Numbered from the stretch's first letter, positions 48,546 to 62,872 are shown. The stretch is DNA of 64,000 nucleotides from Struthio camelus (GCF_040807025.1 NC_090946.1:82830641-82894640), one strand, 5' to 3'. Numbers and translations are program-made. Notes: generated from the letters alone by a model not told the origin.

Positions 48546-51500
48546 CCCTAAAATGGAAGAAGCAAGCAACATAAGGATCTGTTCTTAAATTATAACAAAA
48601 TAAGTAGACAGAGCAGAGTAAAAACCCAAGGAAACAGACAAAGAAAACAATCAGAAAAAAAAAAATCTACTCACAAAGAGTTTTATCTACTCACTGTCTG
48701 ACATGCCAAGAGCCAAGCTGTTCAGTAAACAGGACATTTCAGCAGCATAAATCTCATGAAACAGACCTATGAGTTCTGTCGCGTCAATGAGCCACATGGC
48801 AGTTCCTGACTACAGACTGACTTTTGGAACACGTTCATCTCCCAGCATCTTCCACGTCCACATCAGAAGGACAGATAGCTGGCGAGAGAACTGGACTTCA
48901 GGGGAGTAAACACACCATGAACTAAAAGCCAGAAGTCTGTGACAAACAACGGGACTATTACATTTAGGAGGTACACTGGTCGCCAGAGGAATCTTGGCCA
49001 CAGTTGTGTGAAATGCACAAGAATGGGCTTGAAACATCCTCCACTGCATGCTTTGCTACAGACATGTTGCACGCTCCATGCTACAGTGATAGACCTTGGT
49101 TACAACTTCTGCTTGTTGGTCTGCTTGAGCAGTTAAGAGATTACACACAAACAACACTTTTCCAGTAGCATTTCGCATAGCACCGATAGCTTGCAAACTT
49201 AGCAGTGTTAATGCATTAGCGCGCCTCTTCTTATTCCACTTCTGGCAAAGTTTTATCAAATTAGTGTCCATTACAAAATGCATTTCTCTCATTCTTATCC
49301 ATAACAGCTCACATCAAAATATATTATGGCTGAGTTAAAAGCAACTTGAAGTGTGGTCAAATCAGTCATTGCACATATTACTTGTTAGCTGTAATTTAAG
49401 GCAGATCGGGCAGCAGAGTGTAAGTGTCCCTGGAAGGACAGTGACGCCACGCTTCCCGTGCACTCTGGAAGTAGCCTGTTTATCAAGAGAACCTCTGCAT
49501 GTTGGGTAACAAGGAAACAAAACAGCACAATTGTCAGAAAAACAAATCTCTCCACAAGAATGAGGAACAAATCTTTGCTAACAGTGCAGGGGGACAGATT
49601 GCCCATAGGCACAAATTAATATCATCTTCTCGGCTCTTGTTGACAGTTTTTTCCAGCAGCTACAGATCTGGACTTTAACTTAACTTTAAGCATGGTTGTT
49701 GATTTTGAAAAAAGAATAAAGCACCACTTCAAATCAGCCAGTCCAGCAGCTCTATCCATCTTTCCTGAAGTTTTTACAATAGAAGCACATTTCTGAAAAC
49801 CTTATTTTAAAAAAAAAAAAAGTAAACCCAAATGGTCTGATGTTATGGCCAAATGATCATAACATTCTCAGCATTCAGTCTAGAAAGCCTTCTGAGAACG
49901 GAACATAAAACCAGACCCACTTCTCTTTTCATCATCCCATACGTGCACCTATGTTAAAATATTCTAAAGAATAGCATTTTAGGACACTGGTTAACACAGC
50001 CTGTGTCAAGTTTTCAATCCATTATTTCCTTGAATATCTCTTCAGGCAAGAATAAAACTTCCTCAAAAAGAGCAAATCTTTCACAACAAAACAAATTAGT
50101 TTCATAAACACATTGGCATTCCAAGCAAAAATTAATAAATAAGCATGAACACAAGATCAATGCAAATGAATTCATTGTTAATAAAATAAGAACGAAACTC
50201 ACGTTACATCGGGCAATAAACTCCATACATCCACTGCTGCGTGGTACTGCCTGTGAAGCCCTGTTACAGTGTCTGCCTAGTGATTTACAACAGTCAAAAC
50301 CTTGCATTAAGAGTTTCACTTATCATAGCTCACACACTGCTCTTAAATGCCTTCAACTACTTTATTAAAAGGCGTTCATAGAGTAATCTCACTTGATATT
50401 TTATATGAAGTTTAGCAGAAATGCTAAAATAGATATATGGTTACATGCTGCAGCAAGATAATGTACTAGTAACAAACAGAAGGTTGGCTTCCTGTGCAAT
50501 CTCTCCTTGTCAAAAGATTTCTTTTCATAAAATTCCTGACAGGCATTCCAATTGCAGAGAGGAGGCTGAAAGACCGATGTGAAAAGCATTGGCAGAGGGT
50601 ATTTGCAGTCTAATCAAAATTTCATTGGTGTCAGACTCTCAAGGTGATACAGATTCTGACTCAAACTCATTACCTTTCATGGCATTGTCCCCAACCTGAC
50701 TTTAAAGAGCAATATTCAAGTCTTATTTCAAAGTGAACCTGTAAATTAGAAAGACAGTTTTCCACAGAAACACATAGTCCAAACAAACTTCATTCAAAAA
50801 TATTCTCTTCACTTTGGCTCCTCTTCCCAATGCTTTAATTTCAGAGTTCGGTATTATCAGACATTGTCATATCTATTCTGTTTAATTGAGTCCACGAGTA
50901 ATTACTTTAGGAGGAACAGTGATAAGCAGTCATATAGCCTTGGCTTAATATTCATTTTGGAGGCTGTAACATTATATGAAATCAAATTTGTAGATTCCTT
51001 TGCTGAGAAGTCAGCATAGAACAGAGTGGAACTACTATAAACACGAATCACACTTACAATCCATAAAACCCCTTAGAAGAATGAACCTTTGTCTCTTTCT
51101 TGATGCTATGTTTTCACAATAAGAACTAAGGGCTTACTGAAAACTTCAAATATTAACGATAGAAAATTCTTTAAGAGCAAGAAAAGCACTCAAAACGCAG
51201 CTGAAAAAGCTGAAAAGCAAGACTGCAGAAGACGACGCTATGCAGACAATCCTGGTCACGGAGAGGGGCTTGGACTCACAAGTATTGTTTTCCAAAACGA
51301 AAGTGCCCAGGTCACCGAGCCAGATTTGTTCAATCAGAGCTGCTTTGATTAATCAAGTTTTGTTTCAGACAAAATTATAAGGAAGGCTTAGAGTAAAAAA
51401 GCATACAGAATAGAAAGATGACATTTATGCACCTAACAAGAAACAGACAACAGAATAGATAGTATGCTTATATCCATGTTGCTCTATCTTCAGTGGAAAG

Positions 51501-51839
51501 AGAGGATGCTGTGTTTAAAAACAGCATATTTTATCAGTGTGCACCTTGCTTAAAAGTAGTGAGACCACATATACGATGGCTTATTTGTCAAACTACAGAG
51601 ATCTCAAAGAATCAAGGAACGAAACTGAGGAAGCACAAAATCGGAAAGCGGGAAAGAGAAATCAAAATAGTGGAAAGGAACGTGCCAGCATAGGGATTGC
51701 TGCAGAACCAGCACAGAGATACCAAAACTTACATGAAAATTACAAGTTATAAGCATGCAGAGAAGGATCTCAGCAAGCATTCTTCTGAAGCTTCATGATG
51801 TAAACCTCATCCAGGGCTATCTAAGAGACCAAAAGTGAA
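48546..51839. other. Intergenic sequence, nothing recognised
   Basis: AT-rich, unique-looking DNA. No gene, RNA or clear repeat is seen. One line near 51545-51575 has CR1-like words but too few to support a call. Confidence 0.45.
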
Positions 51840-51849
51840 GGATAAGCCC

Positions 51850-52340
51850 TTGTCAGGGCCTGAATGCACTACTAGGCTCTGCAACTCTCCCCAGCCCCTT
51901 ACTCCAGGGTTTGGCTGTCTGTGCTTGACGCCAGCCCTGACATAGCACAGCCATAACCTGAGATCCGAGTGCTGAGAAAGAGAGAACAACCTGTGAGATG
52001 CTTTCCTAGGGGCTCTCCTCTCTGCCTGTGAGCTGCACTGCGACTCAGGCCCTCGCCCTTAGTCCTCACTTGAGGTAACGCTGGTGCCTGGCCATGCCAC
52101 TCACTGATCACAACCTGCAGCCTCAACTTCCCAATTTTACTCTGTAACTTTGTCACTACAGACTTGGCTAGTGAACTAGGCCGTGGTTGACCCTGGTTAC
52201 CACGATAGGACCTGCTCTGTTTCTTACTGTGGGATTGTGCCCTTCCTAGCAAGGCTACTGCCCCTGCTGGCCACACGCGTCACCCTTGGCTCCCAGATCC
52301 CCCTCCCTTGTACAGGGAGCATATTTTTGATAAATAAAGG
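51850..52340. repeat. Unclassified pyrimidine-rich dispersed repeat, copy 2
   Basis: The part from about 52120 to 52295 aligns by eye with about 11970-12160 in the same orientation, ending in a shared CCCTGCTGGC and GGCTCCCAG. Past the shared end there is GATAAATAAAGG (52329-52340), which contains an AATAAA signal. Family unknown; this could be the end of a transposable element or of an old retrotransposed transcript. Confidence 0.45.
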
Positions 52341-54932
52341 AAAAGGTTTCCTCAAAAGAGTCTTCCTTAAGTCCAGACATTTCACAACATCAAGCCCCTG
52401 CAATTTAATATTTCCAGATTCTTCTTACAGTACATACAAAGGACGAAATGACTACAGGCTTGAAAAAAAACAACCCAGGAGGGAAAAAAGGGCTCAGTTA
52501 ATTTTAATTAAGGATTAGAAACATTCAGTCTGGGGAAGGACATGCCATATCCTTGGACTCCCTAACCAGGGATAAGACACAGTCACTGTAACACTGCAAA
52601 TCATAGTTTTTCTTAGAGTTTCATTTCTTGGAAGTGTTTGTTTCTATTACTTCATTTTATTTTTTAAAACTGTATTTCATAGGGAAAACAAAAAACAAAT
52701 GTTAATCCAAAGTGGGAAAACCCACAATTATTTAAACCGCTTTTCTATATTACTGTTAAGCAGATCTCACTTAACTGAAAACGGCTGACCAGAGAACTTT
52801 AGAGAGGTAGTACCAATATGGAGATCAAGGTCAATTTGTTTCATGCTCTAGTACCAGCCACAAAAAAGTCTTAACCCTATACTTTTATATAGGCAAGTGC
52901 AGAGTCATAATATACAGGTTCCTAGAGTTGTGACAAAAACATTAGTCTGTAGTACAAACCTATTCAGAAACGGTTTGACTTGCTATTCACTCCAAGCTAT
53001 TAAAAACGAGCTTGTGCGGACTCGATCTCCACATCCCAAGGCAGCGTCCACGCACACTGCCGTTCCCTCCTGCCCCAGAGGAGGGCTCTCCTTCCTCGCT
53101 TGTTAGTGCGGGGCACGCAGATGGCAGAGCATACAGCAGTCATTCCTCCCAATGAGCAACTCTGCAGTTTTCTGCCAGGGGCTGTGTAGGGCAGCAGTCT
53201 CCATCATGCCAAACCCAGTCTTTTGTAGAAGATGCAGGGTCTGACAGTTACAGTCACAGTGTCTAAGCAAGCTGGTCACTGGAATTACCCGATTTCATTC
53301 GGACCAAACAAACTACACTGATTACTAGAAATCACAAGGTCATGACTAAGTCTCAAGACTGGGATCCAGAAAGAGATTGTTCTGTCCTTCAGGGAACGGG
53401 AACAGTACTCTGCAGTTCACATAATATAAAGTCCTCTGGAGAACAGATGGCCACAAAAAAGTTCCAAGGCAGGTGCCTGCACTCACCTCTTTGGCTTGGC
53501 AGTGAGCACCAGGCCTCCTCCTTTGCGGCTGGCAGAATGGAGGGTTTCACCAAACTACATGCATGGTCAGACTGAGCTGTCACTAACCCTCCACACCCAG
53601 CAAACATCCGTAAATCAAAACTAAAGCTATACCAGCAGTTTGATGGCTGAACAGGGAAAACATTACAAAATTATCTTTAAGAAAGGACATTTTGACACCA
53701 AAATTACCTAATGAAAAATCAAAATGATTTAGAAATCATTGAGGAAGCATTTTCACTTTTTCAAAATATTTCTTCCCACACCCCACACAAAGCCAATTAG
53801 CATTATTTCATTCCAACTGACAAGACCTAATTCTGGTGTGGGTGTAAAGCAAACAAAAATATTTCACTGTACTCTAATCAGCAGTGAATGCAGGCAGCTA
53901 CTTTCTCTTTCTGACTGTAGAGTGCCTGAGAGAAACATACCTTAATAAAAGGAAAAAGCAACTGCTGGGAGGGGAAACAGAGGCAAATGCAGGTAAAGAA
54001 GCCAAGAACATGACCCAAGATCTTCTGGCACTCAGGGGTGTTCCACCCACTCACACTTACTGTCTCTCGTTCTGGAGCAAATCCATGGTATTGGACCCAA
54101 TACTGTGCGGTACAGATCAGAGAGGTGCTACGAGCAGCAACACAGTCCATACCATCTTAATTAAAACACAAAGAAACAGTATAGCCTAAGTTTGGTGGTG
54201 GGGAGGGGACAAACCGGAAGAAGAATTGGAAAATCCTTCCAAACAAGAAAAGGATCCTGCATAGAACATGAAGCTTAAGCCAGAAAGCTGCCTGCGTGTA
54301 CAACTTTGCAGAGGCTTACTATACCAAGTATATAGGCACATGCCCAAGTAACCATAGGGAAAGCACAACTGAATTTACATGCATTAGCTGTTCTATATAA
54401 CTGCTTGTACATAGCCTGACCCTGATCCGACGCAAGAGGCACTGCACCTTTTCCACAGCATACAAAAATGTTCTTAGGAAGCAAGTTATTAATAGTGATT
54501 TGACATTTAATAATTGTTTGCACCTGTTTATAAATCCAATGCTTTTGACAGATGAGTAGCAGAGCAGAAAGACAAAACCCGTTTACAAGTTTTATTTTGA
54601 ATTTCTACAGGTTTCTGAAAAATTACTTACAAAGAGTAATTAAGGAACCTCAGTTACCAAAGGCAGTAATCATTATCTTATATGATAAGGTAGGTTCAGA
54701 TTCAGAACACATTGGTCAGTTTTCCTCATGTTCAACGATTAAAGAGTGGCTCCTTGTGCATACACTATGATTTATGCAGCCTTGGACCTTCTAGCTAACT
54801 TCATATATCCCAATCAGCCACCTCCTGTATGTTTGCATTAATTCGCACTATTTGCATTATTTTGCATTTAATTATTTTATTATATCCCTAAACCACAGCC
54901 TACTTTTCCATTCTCTCTTCCCTCCTCCTGAG
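52341..54932. other. Intergenic sequence, nothing recognised
   Basis: Unique-looking DNA. No gene, RNA or repeat is recognised. Confidence 0.45.
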
Positions 54933-56070
54933 ATCACAGAATCACAGAATGGTTGAGGTTGGAAGGGACCTCTGGAGATCATCTAGTCCAACCTCCCTGC
55001 TCAAACAGGGCCCTCTAGAGCATATTGCCCAGGATCGCGTACAGGCAGCTTTTGAATATCTCCAGGGAAGGAGACTCCACTACCTCTCTGGGCAACCTGT
55101 GCCAGTGCTCTGTCACCCTCACAGTGAAGAAGTTTTTTCTCAGGTTCAGATGGAACTTCCTGTGGTTCAGTTTCTGCCCGTTGCCTCTTGTCCTGTCGCT
55201 GGGCACCACGGAGAAGAGGCTGGCCTCATCCTCTTGACACTCCCCCTTCAGATACTTGTACACGTTGATGAGATCCCCTCTCAATCTTGTCTTCTCCAGG
55301 CTGAACAGGCCCAGCTCTTGCAGTCTTTCTTCCTAGGAGAGGTGCTCCAGCCCTCTCATCATCTTGGTAGCCCTCCGCTGGACTCTCTCCAGTAGGGCCA
55401 TGTCTCTCTTGTCCTGGGGAGCCCAGAACTGGACACAGTCCTCCAGGGGAGGCCTCCCCAGGGCTGAGGAGAGGGGCAGGATCACCTCCCTCCACCTGCT
55501 GACGATGCTCTTCCTAATGCAGCCCAGGATGCTGTTGGCCTTCTTGGCCATGAGGGCACACTGCTGGCTTATGGTCAACTTTTTGTCCACCAGGACCCCC
55601 AGGTCCTTCTCGGCAGAGCTACTTCCCAGCAGCTCAGCCCCCAGCCTGTACTGGTGCATGGGATTATTCCTGCCTAGGTGCAGGACCTTGCACTTGCCTT
55701 TGTGGAACTTCATGAGGTTCCTCTCCGCCCACCTCTCCAGCCTGTCCAGGTCCCTCTGAATGGCAGCACAGTCTTCTGGTGTGTTAGCCACTCCCCCCAG
55801 TTTAGTATCATCAGCAAACTTGCTGAGGGTGACTCTGTCCCTTCCTCCAGGTCATTGATGAATATATTGAACAAGACTGGACCCAGGACTGACCCCTGGG
55901 GGACACCGCTAGCCACAGGCCTCCAACTTGACTCTGCGCCATTCACCACAACCCTCTGAGCTCGGCCATCCAGCCAGTTCTCGATCCACCTCACTGTCCA
56001 CTCGTCTAGCCCACACTTCCTGAGCTTACCTAGGAGGATGTGATGGGAGACAGTGTCAAAAGCCTTGCTG
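54933..56070 (-). mobile_element. Young CR1 retrotransposon (copy E), antisense, 5'-truncated
   Basis: It starts with ATCACAGAATCACAGAATGG, two antisense terminal repeats. It runs collinearly with copy A back to its position about 1465, ending at 'GTGTCAAAAGCCTTGCTG' (the FSKAFDT codons). The 3' hairpin at 54995-55010 has one change that still allows G:U pairing in RNA. About 1.14 kb remain, covering [13 protein letters not shown], the FADDT region, and the C-terminal domain. Confidence 0.95.
55018..56070 (-). pseudogene. CR1 ORF2 fragment with TAG and a one-base deletion (copy E)
   Basis: The frame reads from the motif-A region through the end of ORF2 but is broken twice. One base is missing near 55832, within the codons for [12 protein letters not shown], which shifts the frame just before the catalytic FADDT. 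The in-frame TAG, seen as CTA at 55333-55335 on the plus strand, replaces the Tyr of copy A. After the TAG the frame stays open to the natural stop. Shared residues with copy B ([49 protein letters not shown]) show that the two belong to one subfamily. Confidence 0.9.
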
Positions 56071-59000
56071 GAAAGAGTTGCTTTTCTTTCTTATTTCCCC
56101 TCAAGTACTTGAGTACACCTCAAAGTACAAAGAAACTCACTGATCTGTCAGACAGCACTGAAGAGATCACAGATGTGTAGGACTAAGTCCCCTCAACAGC
56201 TTAAAACCTACTCGTACACAGGATTTAATTCTTTGTTTTGGAAGGTTCTTCAGAATTTATCTAAAGGAAGTCTGACCAACACTCAAACTACTGACTGTTT
56301 ATACAGGACACAGGAGGAGCTAGGGGCCCAGCAACCAGAAACGTCCTTAACATTATTTTTAAAGTGAGACCGTTAAATCCCCAAACAAAAGAGAAATGCT
56401 AACAGAGAGCTTTCTCCATTTGCAGACTTTGGATCAGATCCAACCTGAGACACTTTACAAGCATCCTGTTCTCAGCAGGAGGGGCTCACCTTTGTGAAAA
56501 TTAAAACTTATAGTGATTGTCACATTCAGGTACACAAGCACAGGAACAACTAAAAGTCATCCGATGCTTTTGCAAGTTTTGGGCAACAATTATTTAAAAT
56601 ATGTTCTGCAGCAATAGCTTCACAATGTTTTAATGTCAGTGCAGTTCGTCTGCCAGGCACAGTCAATGTGTGAAAAGGTGAGCAAATGCTGAGTTTAGAA
56701 TATTCCACAGATTTTAAGGATGCTTGGAATACCAAAATAGCAAAGAAACACAAAACAGAATCATCGCACTAAAACAAGTAGGAGTTCAATACTAATGCTT
56801 TGCTCCAAAGTAGGATTCATCCGAACTAACATTCACACTTAATTGCTTTAGGTAATTACAGACAGGTAGAACAACGCTCTCCCTTCAAACATGCCTGTTC
56901 CTTATTCCACTGATACTAAAGTCTTGGACGAGAGAACAACTTTTAGACAGGTCAGGGACTGGACTTCCACCTTTCATTATAGCGTTATTAGCAGTTAAAC
57001 TTATGCTTACCTATGTTGAGCAGTCCCACTGATTTCTCATGGTCGTAAAACTGAACAGACATATATTTGCCAGGACTGGGTATTAATTCTGGCTGATGTT
57101 AAGAAAACCAGCTGGTAAATGAATTCTGTAGAAAATCATCACATCACACAAAGGTCTTCTCATCTGAAGAGGGAAGAGAAAATTTCCCTAGCTTTGGGAA
57201 ACAGTATAAGATAATGCAGTTTTCCCAGGAAGAACCCTTCCCCAGCACACAGAGCATATACAACCTTTGCGAGCAAGCAAGCCTCATCAGTACAAAAGCA
57301 TTCAAGGACCATAACAGCAAGGATGGTGGGGGGTGTGGGGGGAAGGAGAACGTAGAACTTGCATCACTATGCCTCTTCCTGAGGGATTTAGGGACATTTT
57401 CAAGTGCTGTTTCTGGAGGTGTGTGAGAAGTTGAAGCACTTCAGGCAAACCCTTAGGCTGGAGGGAATCCTCAGCCACAGTTAGCAGTCTGGGAAAAAGC
57501 TTCACCATCTGTTTCACTGCTTAAGAAAAAACTTCATTTACAGGAGCAATCTCTCTTCTGAGCTTGGCACTGACAATGCTTAGCCACTGCAGGACTGAGC
57601 GCTCTTTGGCCACACGAGGGGGGATGGTCAGCCACGTACTTTCCAAGACAGCAGATGGCAAGGCACTAGCTTTTCCACAGCAAGATGATATCCAGTTATC
57701 ACCACTCTTCTGGCAGCTGCAGCAAGTGATTGGCACAGGTTCTTGCTGCTCTAGTGCTATAGCTGACATACTATTTTTTTGTTATGGTAATGAAAATAAA
57801 ACCCAAAGACAGATGCATAAGCACAACAGCAATTAATTGCCTGAGCAACAAAAGTGTTAGATAAGGGGTGCAGAAATGCAATGTTATCAGTATGAATAAA
57901 GACCGGAAAATGCGGAAAACAGGTTTTTTTGCGTGACAGGTTGTCTGCTAATGCATGCTCATCGGGTTCTGGCTTTCTGTGCTTCCTGGTGCCATGGAGA
58001 ACAATCATGCTATACAAGGAAATACCTGACCAATTGGGCCACTTAACCCAAAATTTCTCAGCAAGACATACTTCAGTAATTCCAACAATAAATATGGTTC
58101 TCCCAGCACCACTGCAACATTCATGAAAACACACACCAAGAAATAGCACTGGCATACCAGAAATGTATGAGTTGCTACCCGTTACATGGGCGTGAATGAA
58201 CATGTAGCCACATTTTAGTTACCCAAGACCACACCATTCCTGCAGCTTTGCCCTTTGCAGCTGACTTTAGCAGATCTCAGAAGTATTTCGGATTTTTAAT
58301 AATCAGGCTCTTAGAAAACTGAATATTCCTTGTAAGAATCTGCCCATGAAAATACTGCTTTAGGACACGTGCTGAGTTCTGTCAAAAGCAGATGGGAGGC
58401 AGCACATAGTTCTCCCAGGAAACATGGGCCTGCCTAAGCAGAAGATCATTTTTGTCTTCTAGAACTATTAGTTCACTGAATACCTTCCAACTTTCCGGAA
58501 ATAGAAATAAGCTGAGGCAAAGATCCTACAGCTTACAGCCTTACTGTAGCTCCGATTTGTTGAATGCACTGAGATCACCCTAGGAAGGGAGCAGGAAAAT
58601 AAAACATAGGCTAGAGATGCAATATCATCACCCAGTAATATGCAGCAGAAATCAAACAAATTAATGGTTTAACCATGTTTAATGAAGATCATTCTGTATT
58701 TTCTAGATCTTAAAGTCGGTAATAAACCATCCTTTATATCCATATATGTATAGAAACATAATGGTATGAATATTTAGTTCTGTACCCCAAACAAAGGAAG
58801 CTGTAGTTTTTTCAGCTGCACAAGTAACTGATTTAAGATAACAAAAATCTGAAGAATAAACTCTATGATAAAAAGTATAGAAAACTAAGACAACAATTAG
58901 TTTTCTCCCAGAAATGCTAGTATGCCTTTCATTTAAGAAATAAACAAACAAAAAAAGTAAAGTGCTGTTAGGGTGATGCTATTAAGTTACATAACAGTTA

Positions 59001-62000
59001 GTTAGGCAGATGTGTAGATATGATCATTCTAATTACCAAGCTATCAGAAAAAATAGCTCCAGAAAGGAAAGTAACAATAAAAGACTAAGCTTCTTTGTAA
59101 AGTTTCACAATAACTATAGGAATCAGAATGGAAACTCTGAGGGCCAGAAGGCGTTTCTTTAATTATCAACAGTAATCTATCTTGGCTAAATAGGATACAG
59201 TAATGGAAATTTAATTTTGAACAAGCTCCCTCACTTTGCCCTGTTTCTCCCATTGGAGCCTTCTTTTTGGAGCGCAGAGCATTTGGCATTCTCTCATAGG
59301 TGTTGCAGAGAACAACAGAATCTGTGCTGTCTCCTTGGTCTTTCATGTGTTAGGTATCTCTCCAGGACAAAAACATTATACAAAAGAGTGACTGTCAGAC
59401 TGAAATAAGACTGAACTTCTCAGAGGACTCCAGACACTTATTCTTACACCCCTATACTTATCACTATATGGCAACACAGAATTGCTTCACTGACCACAAG
59501 ATCTGTTTACTATCTATTTAGAAGGACCCCATATAAAAGAGAAACCCATTTTGGGAAAAGAAAAAGAAAAAAAAAAAAAGAAAAAGAAGTCGTCAGAAAG
59601 CATGCACATCTAAGCCAAACACCACGCAAACTTTTTCACAGTTTGACCACACAACTACAGATCTGGCACCAAGATTACTGGACTTTACATCCATTCTTAG
59701 GATCCAGACTTTTGGCTTGCTTTTTGCAAAGCCAAAATAGCTTTGCCAGCTGTGGCCAAAGAGACCACAGGAGACTAGATAGGAGAAGTACATTTAGGAA
59801 TTTTTCAGGCATGCACAGCATTTCTTCCCATACAGGTACCTAGGATCTTAGTGGTCTATGGATCAGCTCTAAGGAGTCTATGGTACATAACAGAAGCGAG
59901 TCCATTGGTCAAGTACCCTACTCAAACGTGTAAACAGTCTCCTAAGTTCATCAGTTTGGTCTGCATCTCCATGGAAACTAAAAAGAGGCATGAGTATGAA
60001 AAAAACTATCTTGGAAATCCCTTTATAATGGCATGATGATCTGCCCTATGATGAATCCTTTTTCCAGAGAGACTTTTAGTGTTATCGGTAAAGTCTGCCC
60101 AAAGAGAATCAACTGCAGGGTCAGGACTTGACTTTTCAGGTCTTTTCTTATAACTGCTGAGATTTAATTGGAGTCATTCTAATCAAGAAAATACTTCTGT
60201 CTCTTTTTGTGTCCAAAGCACAAAGACCTGGTAAGGCTATCAAAGTAGCTTTCACTTTAGAAATGTGGCCTTGAGCTAAAGAACTTCTTACTTCCAGATG
60301 TATCCTGCTCCATGCAAGAGTCAGCTCTCCTGTGCACACAGCTGCTATTCCAATTATAGGCACCACCTGAAGTCACTCAAGCCAAATAAAATCAGCAAAC
60401 TAATTCACTCTTTAGCTTAACAGCTTTCTGCAGTTAGTCTGGATTATTCTTTCTTCTCTATATAATCAACCAGTTCTCTCCTTTTTCTTTTCTATACAAT
60501 CAGCCAATTCTCTCCTTTATAGAATTAAAAAAAAACCACACAGAAAATAAGCTTAAAAAGTATTCAAGATATGTTATTTAGGCAGCTCCAGTAGAGTTTG
60601 TTAGTATCTACAAAAGGTGACTTGCTTTACCCTATTAACTACATTTATAATATGTAGGAGCATCTAGAGATTTCTAAACTAACTGCCCAAATCTTACAAA
60701 CTTATCTTTTACTAAGAAGAAACTACCATTTGACTTCCTGTGGATCCTACTGTTTTTTCTGAAAGGAAGAAAAAGTATGATGACTTCTGCTAACAACCAA
60801 ATAAAAGCAAATTTCCTCTGCTTTTGATTACTTTTAGGGAAAAGCTCATCTGGTAAGTATTTAAGGAACTCTAGCAGCAATAAAATATTCTTAAGGATAA
60901 GGACTAAGCTGTAAGTCATGCAGGTTTTTTGCCTTTTAAGAGGAGCCAAATCAATACAGTGCAATATGCAATACAAACCATTGGAAGATGGTATCACCAC
61001 AGTGTTTTAAATAGATTGTTCTATGCATTTACCAGTGTTACATTTGGTTAGACCAAGCCAGCTGTATGGACAGTCAATCACATACAGATCACAAGCAGAC
61101 ATGTAAAAACATAAAATGGAAGCATATCTTTTTTTTTTTTTAAAAAAAAAAACTATTCCTGCTTCAACTTTTTCAAGTCCTTCTTTCATCTTCCCCATTG
61201 CTTTCTCTAATCTTCCCTCCCATTCACCACTACCAGCTTAATTACTTCACCGGGAGATCCTGGCTCCGCAGATGATCACAGAATGAACAGTACAGGGCGT
61301 CAAGGCTCCCTGGACTGCAGAATCCAGAAGAGCTAGCTTAGACTGTAAAGGTGCCTTCTGCAACAAAATACCTCCTTCTTCTAAAACTCTTGCACTGTGC
61401 CTCTCATTTTTAATGTCTTCATGCCACTATGTACTAGGCAGTACTTGCCCAGTTCACTGGCTCACAGATTCCTATCTCTGTAGTAAACACAGTGTGTCTT
61501 CATTAACGGGATAACTCAGATACTAAGAACTACTCATCAAGAGACTTCAAGGCCAAACAGCCTATTCTTGCAAAACAAGCTTCTTGCTATTTCCTGTGTA
61601 AGTGATGACCCCACTCCCCAGACACCCACTTTTGATTCTTAGCACTGACAACTCTGTATCTGGATATTTATTTTTCCTCTGCACATAAATTCTTAGAAAT
61701 TTAGGGTAGAAGCAAGCACAGAATCTTTGTCCGTGATATAATCTGGGACATTAATTAGTGTACATATTTCTGTAAGAAGCCCACAAAATTTAATTACAAA
61801 AAAAAATTTAAGTTGCAAAATTCCAAACAGAACACAAAATATCCAGCACAAATAGAAAGCGGGTTTTTTTTTTAAATGTAGCTACTATGTGCTAACAGGC
61901 ATTTGATCAGTTATAGTGAACATCGAGGTACCCAAAACTGAACTTCCAAGTCCAGCTGTTTAGGCTAATCTAAATGACAGAAACACCCGATTTTACAAGC

Positions 62001-62640
62001 TATTCACTGTGCTCCCTCATTAGCTAGGTGAGCCCAGCCTGATGAGTAAAAGTGCTAATCTCTGTTCCACGCATTACACAAATAACTTCCCTCCTTTCCC
62101 ACTTTAAGTATGAAAATCGACCACTTAACCTCTTAGCCAAGACACAGACAATAGCTTGTCTAACTTTCAGAGCTGTAAGAAACTGCATATCCTGCTTAAG
62201 CTAAGGGTTATATACTGGTCTTATCACTGTCTTTGAAAATCTAAAGGCAGTTACAGCTCAGTGTCACTTTTCAAGCTAGCACCTAGAAGTAGATAAAACT
62301 CTTAAAACTGCTAACATCTGATATTCAACTCATTTTATTCCTTTTTCCTATTTTTAGTTTACCTACAGGTGAGAGCAAGGAACACAACAGCATGCTGCCT
62401 CTGCCTAGACAGACCTCCTGGGCTACGCTCTGCCTTCCTCCCCTCTGCTCGGTCCTCACGACTGCCGGTTAGTTTTGGGAACCATTGGGGCACCCTCTCT
62501 CCATTCCGCCGTCCCATTCCAAGCGGCCTGGGCTGACCTGTGAAGTGGCCGCAGATTTGCCACCTTCTCCTCACTGGCTCGCTCAGGTAATGCTGATTGC
62601 TACGGCAGGAATCACTTATTTCCTTGATGTACACAGTTTG
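56071..62640. other. Intergenic AT-rich sequence upstream of the CpG island
   Basis: No gene or interspersed repeat is recognised. It holds an A-rich tract (about 59556-59588) and a T13-A11 palindrome at 61129-61152. Composition begins to change near 62390, where GC content rises towards the MIS18BP1 promoter. Confidence 0.5.
61129..61152. repeat. T13-A11 palindromic tract
   Basis: Thirteen T are followed directly by eleven A, making a perfect AT hairpin or cruciform candidate. It may be a slippage-grown simple repeat, and its length is prone to sequencing error. Confidence 0.85.
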
Positions 62641-62737
62641 CTCTTTAGCAACCCGGCCGAAAGGCCGCGCAAGTATCTTCGGGGCAGCAGCGGTACCGCC
62701 GGCCGCGGTATCCCCCGCCCGGGCCGTTTCCCCGCCG

Positions 62738-62872
62738 CCCTCCCCTCAGCGCCAACGGCTCCTCCACCGGCGCCGCGCGCCCTCCCCTCAGCGCCAACGG
62801 CTCCTCCTCCGGCGCCGCGCGCCCTCCCCTCAGCGCCAACGGCTCCTCCACTGCCGCGCGCCCTCCCCTCAG
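62738..62872. repeat. 42-bp tandem repeat in the CpG island (about 3.3 units)
   Basis: CCCTCCCCTCAGCGCCAACG begins units at 62738, 62780 and 62822, and a diverging one begins at 62861 (spacings 42, 42 and 39). The units differ at the CCACC/CCTCC site and by loss of a GGC triplet. Because the period is a multiple of three, all frames stay open and give repeated SPQRQRLLHRR-like translations. I regard these as an artefact, not a protein. Confidence 0.92.

Noticed and set aside
51490-51720. Possible old CR1 words (AGTGAGACCACATATACG)
   Set aside because: Only one short string resembles the family and the flanks do not follow in order.
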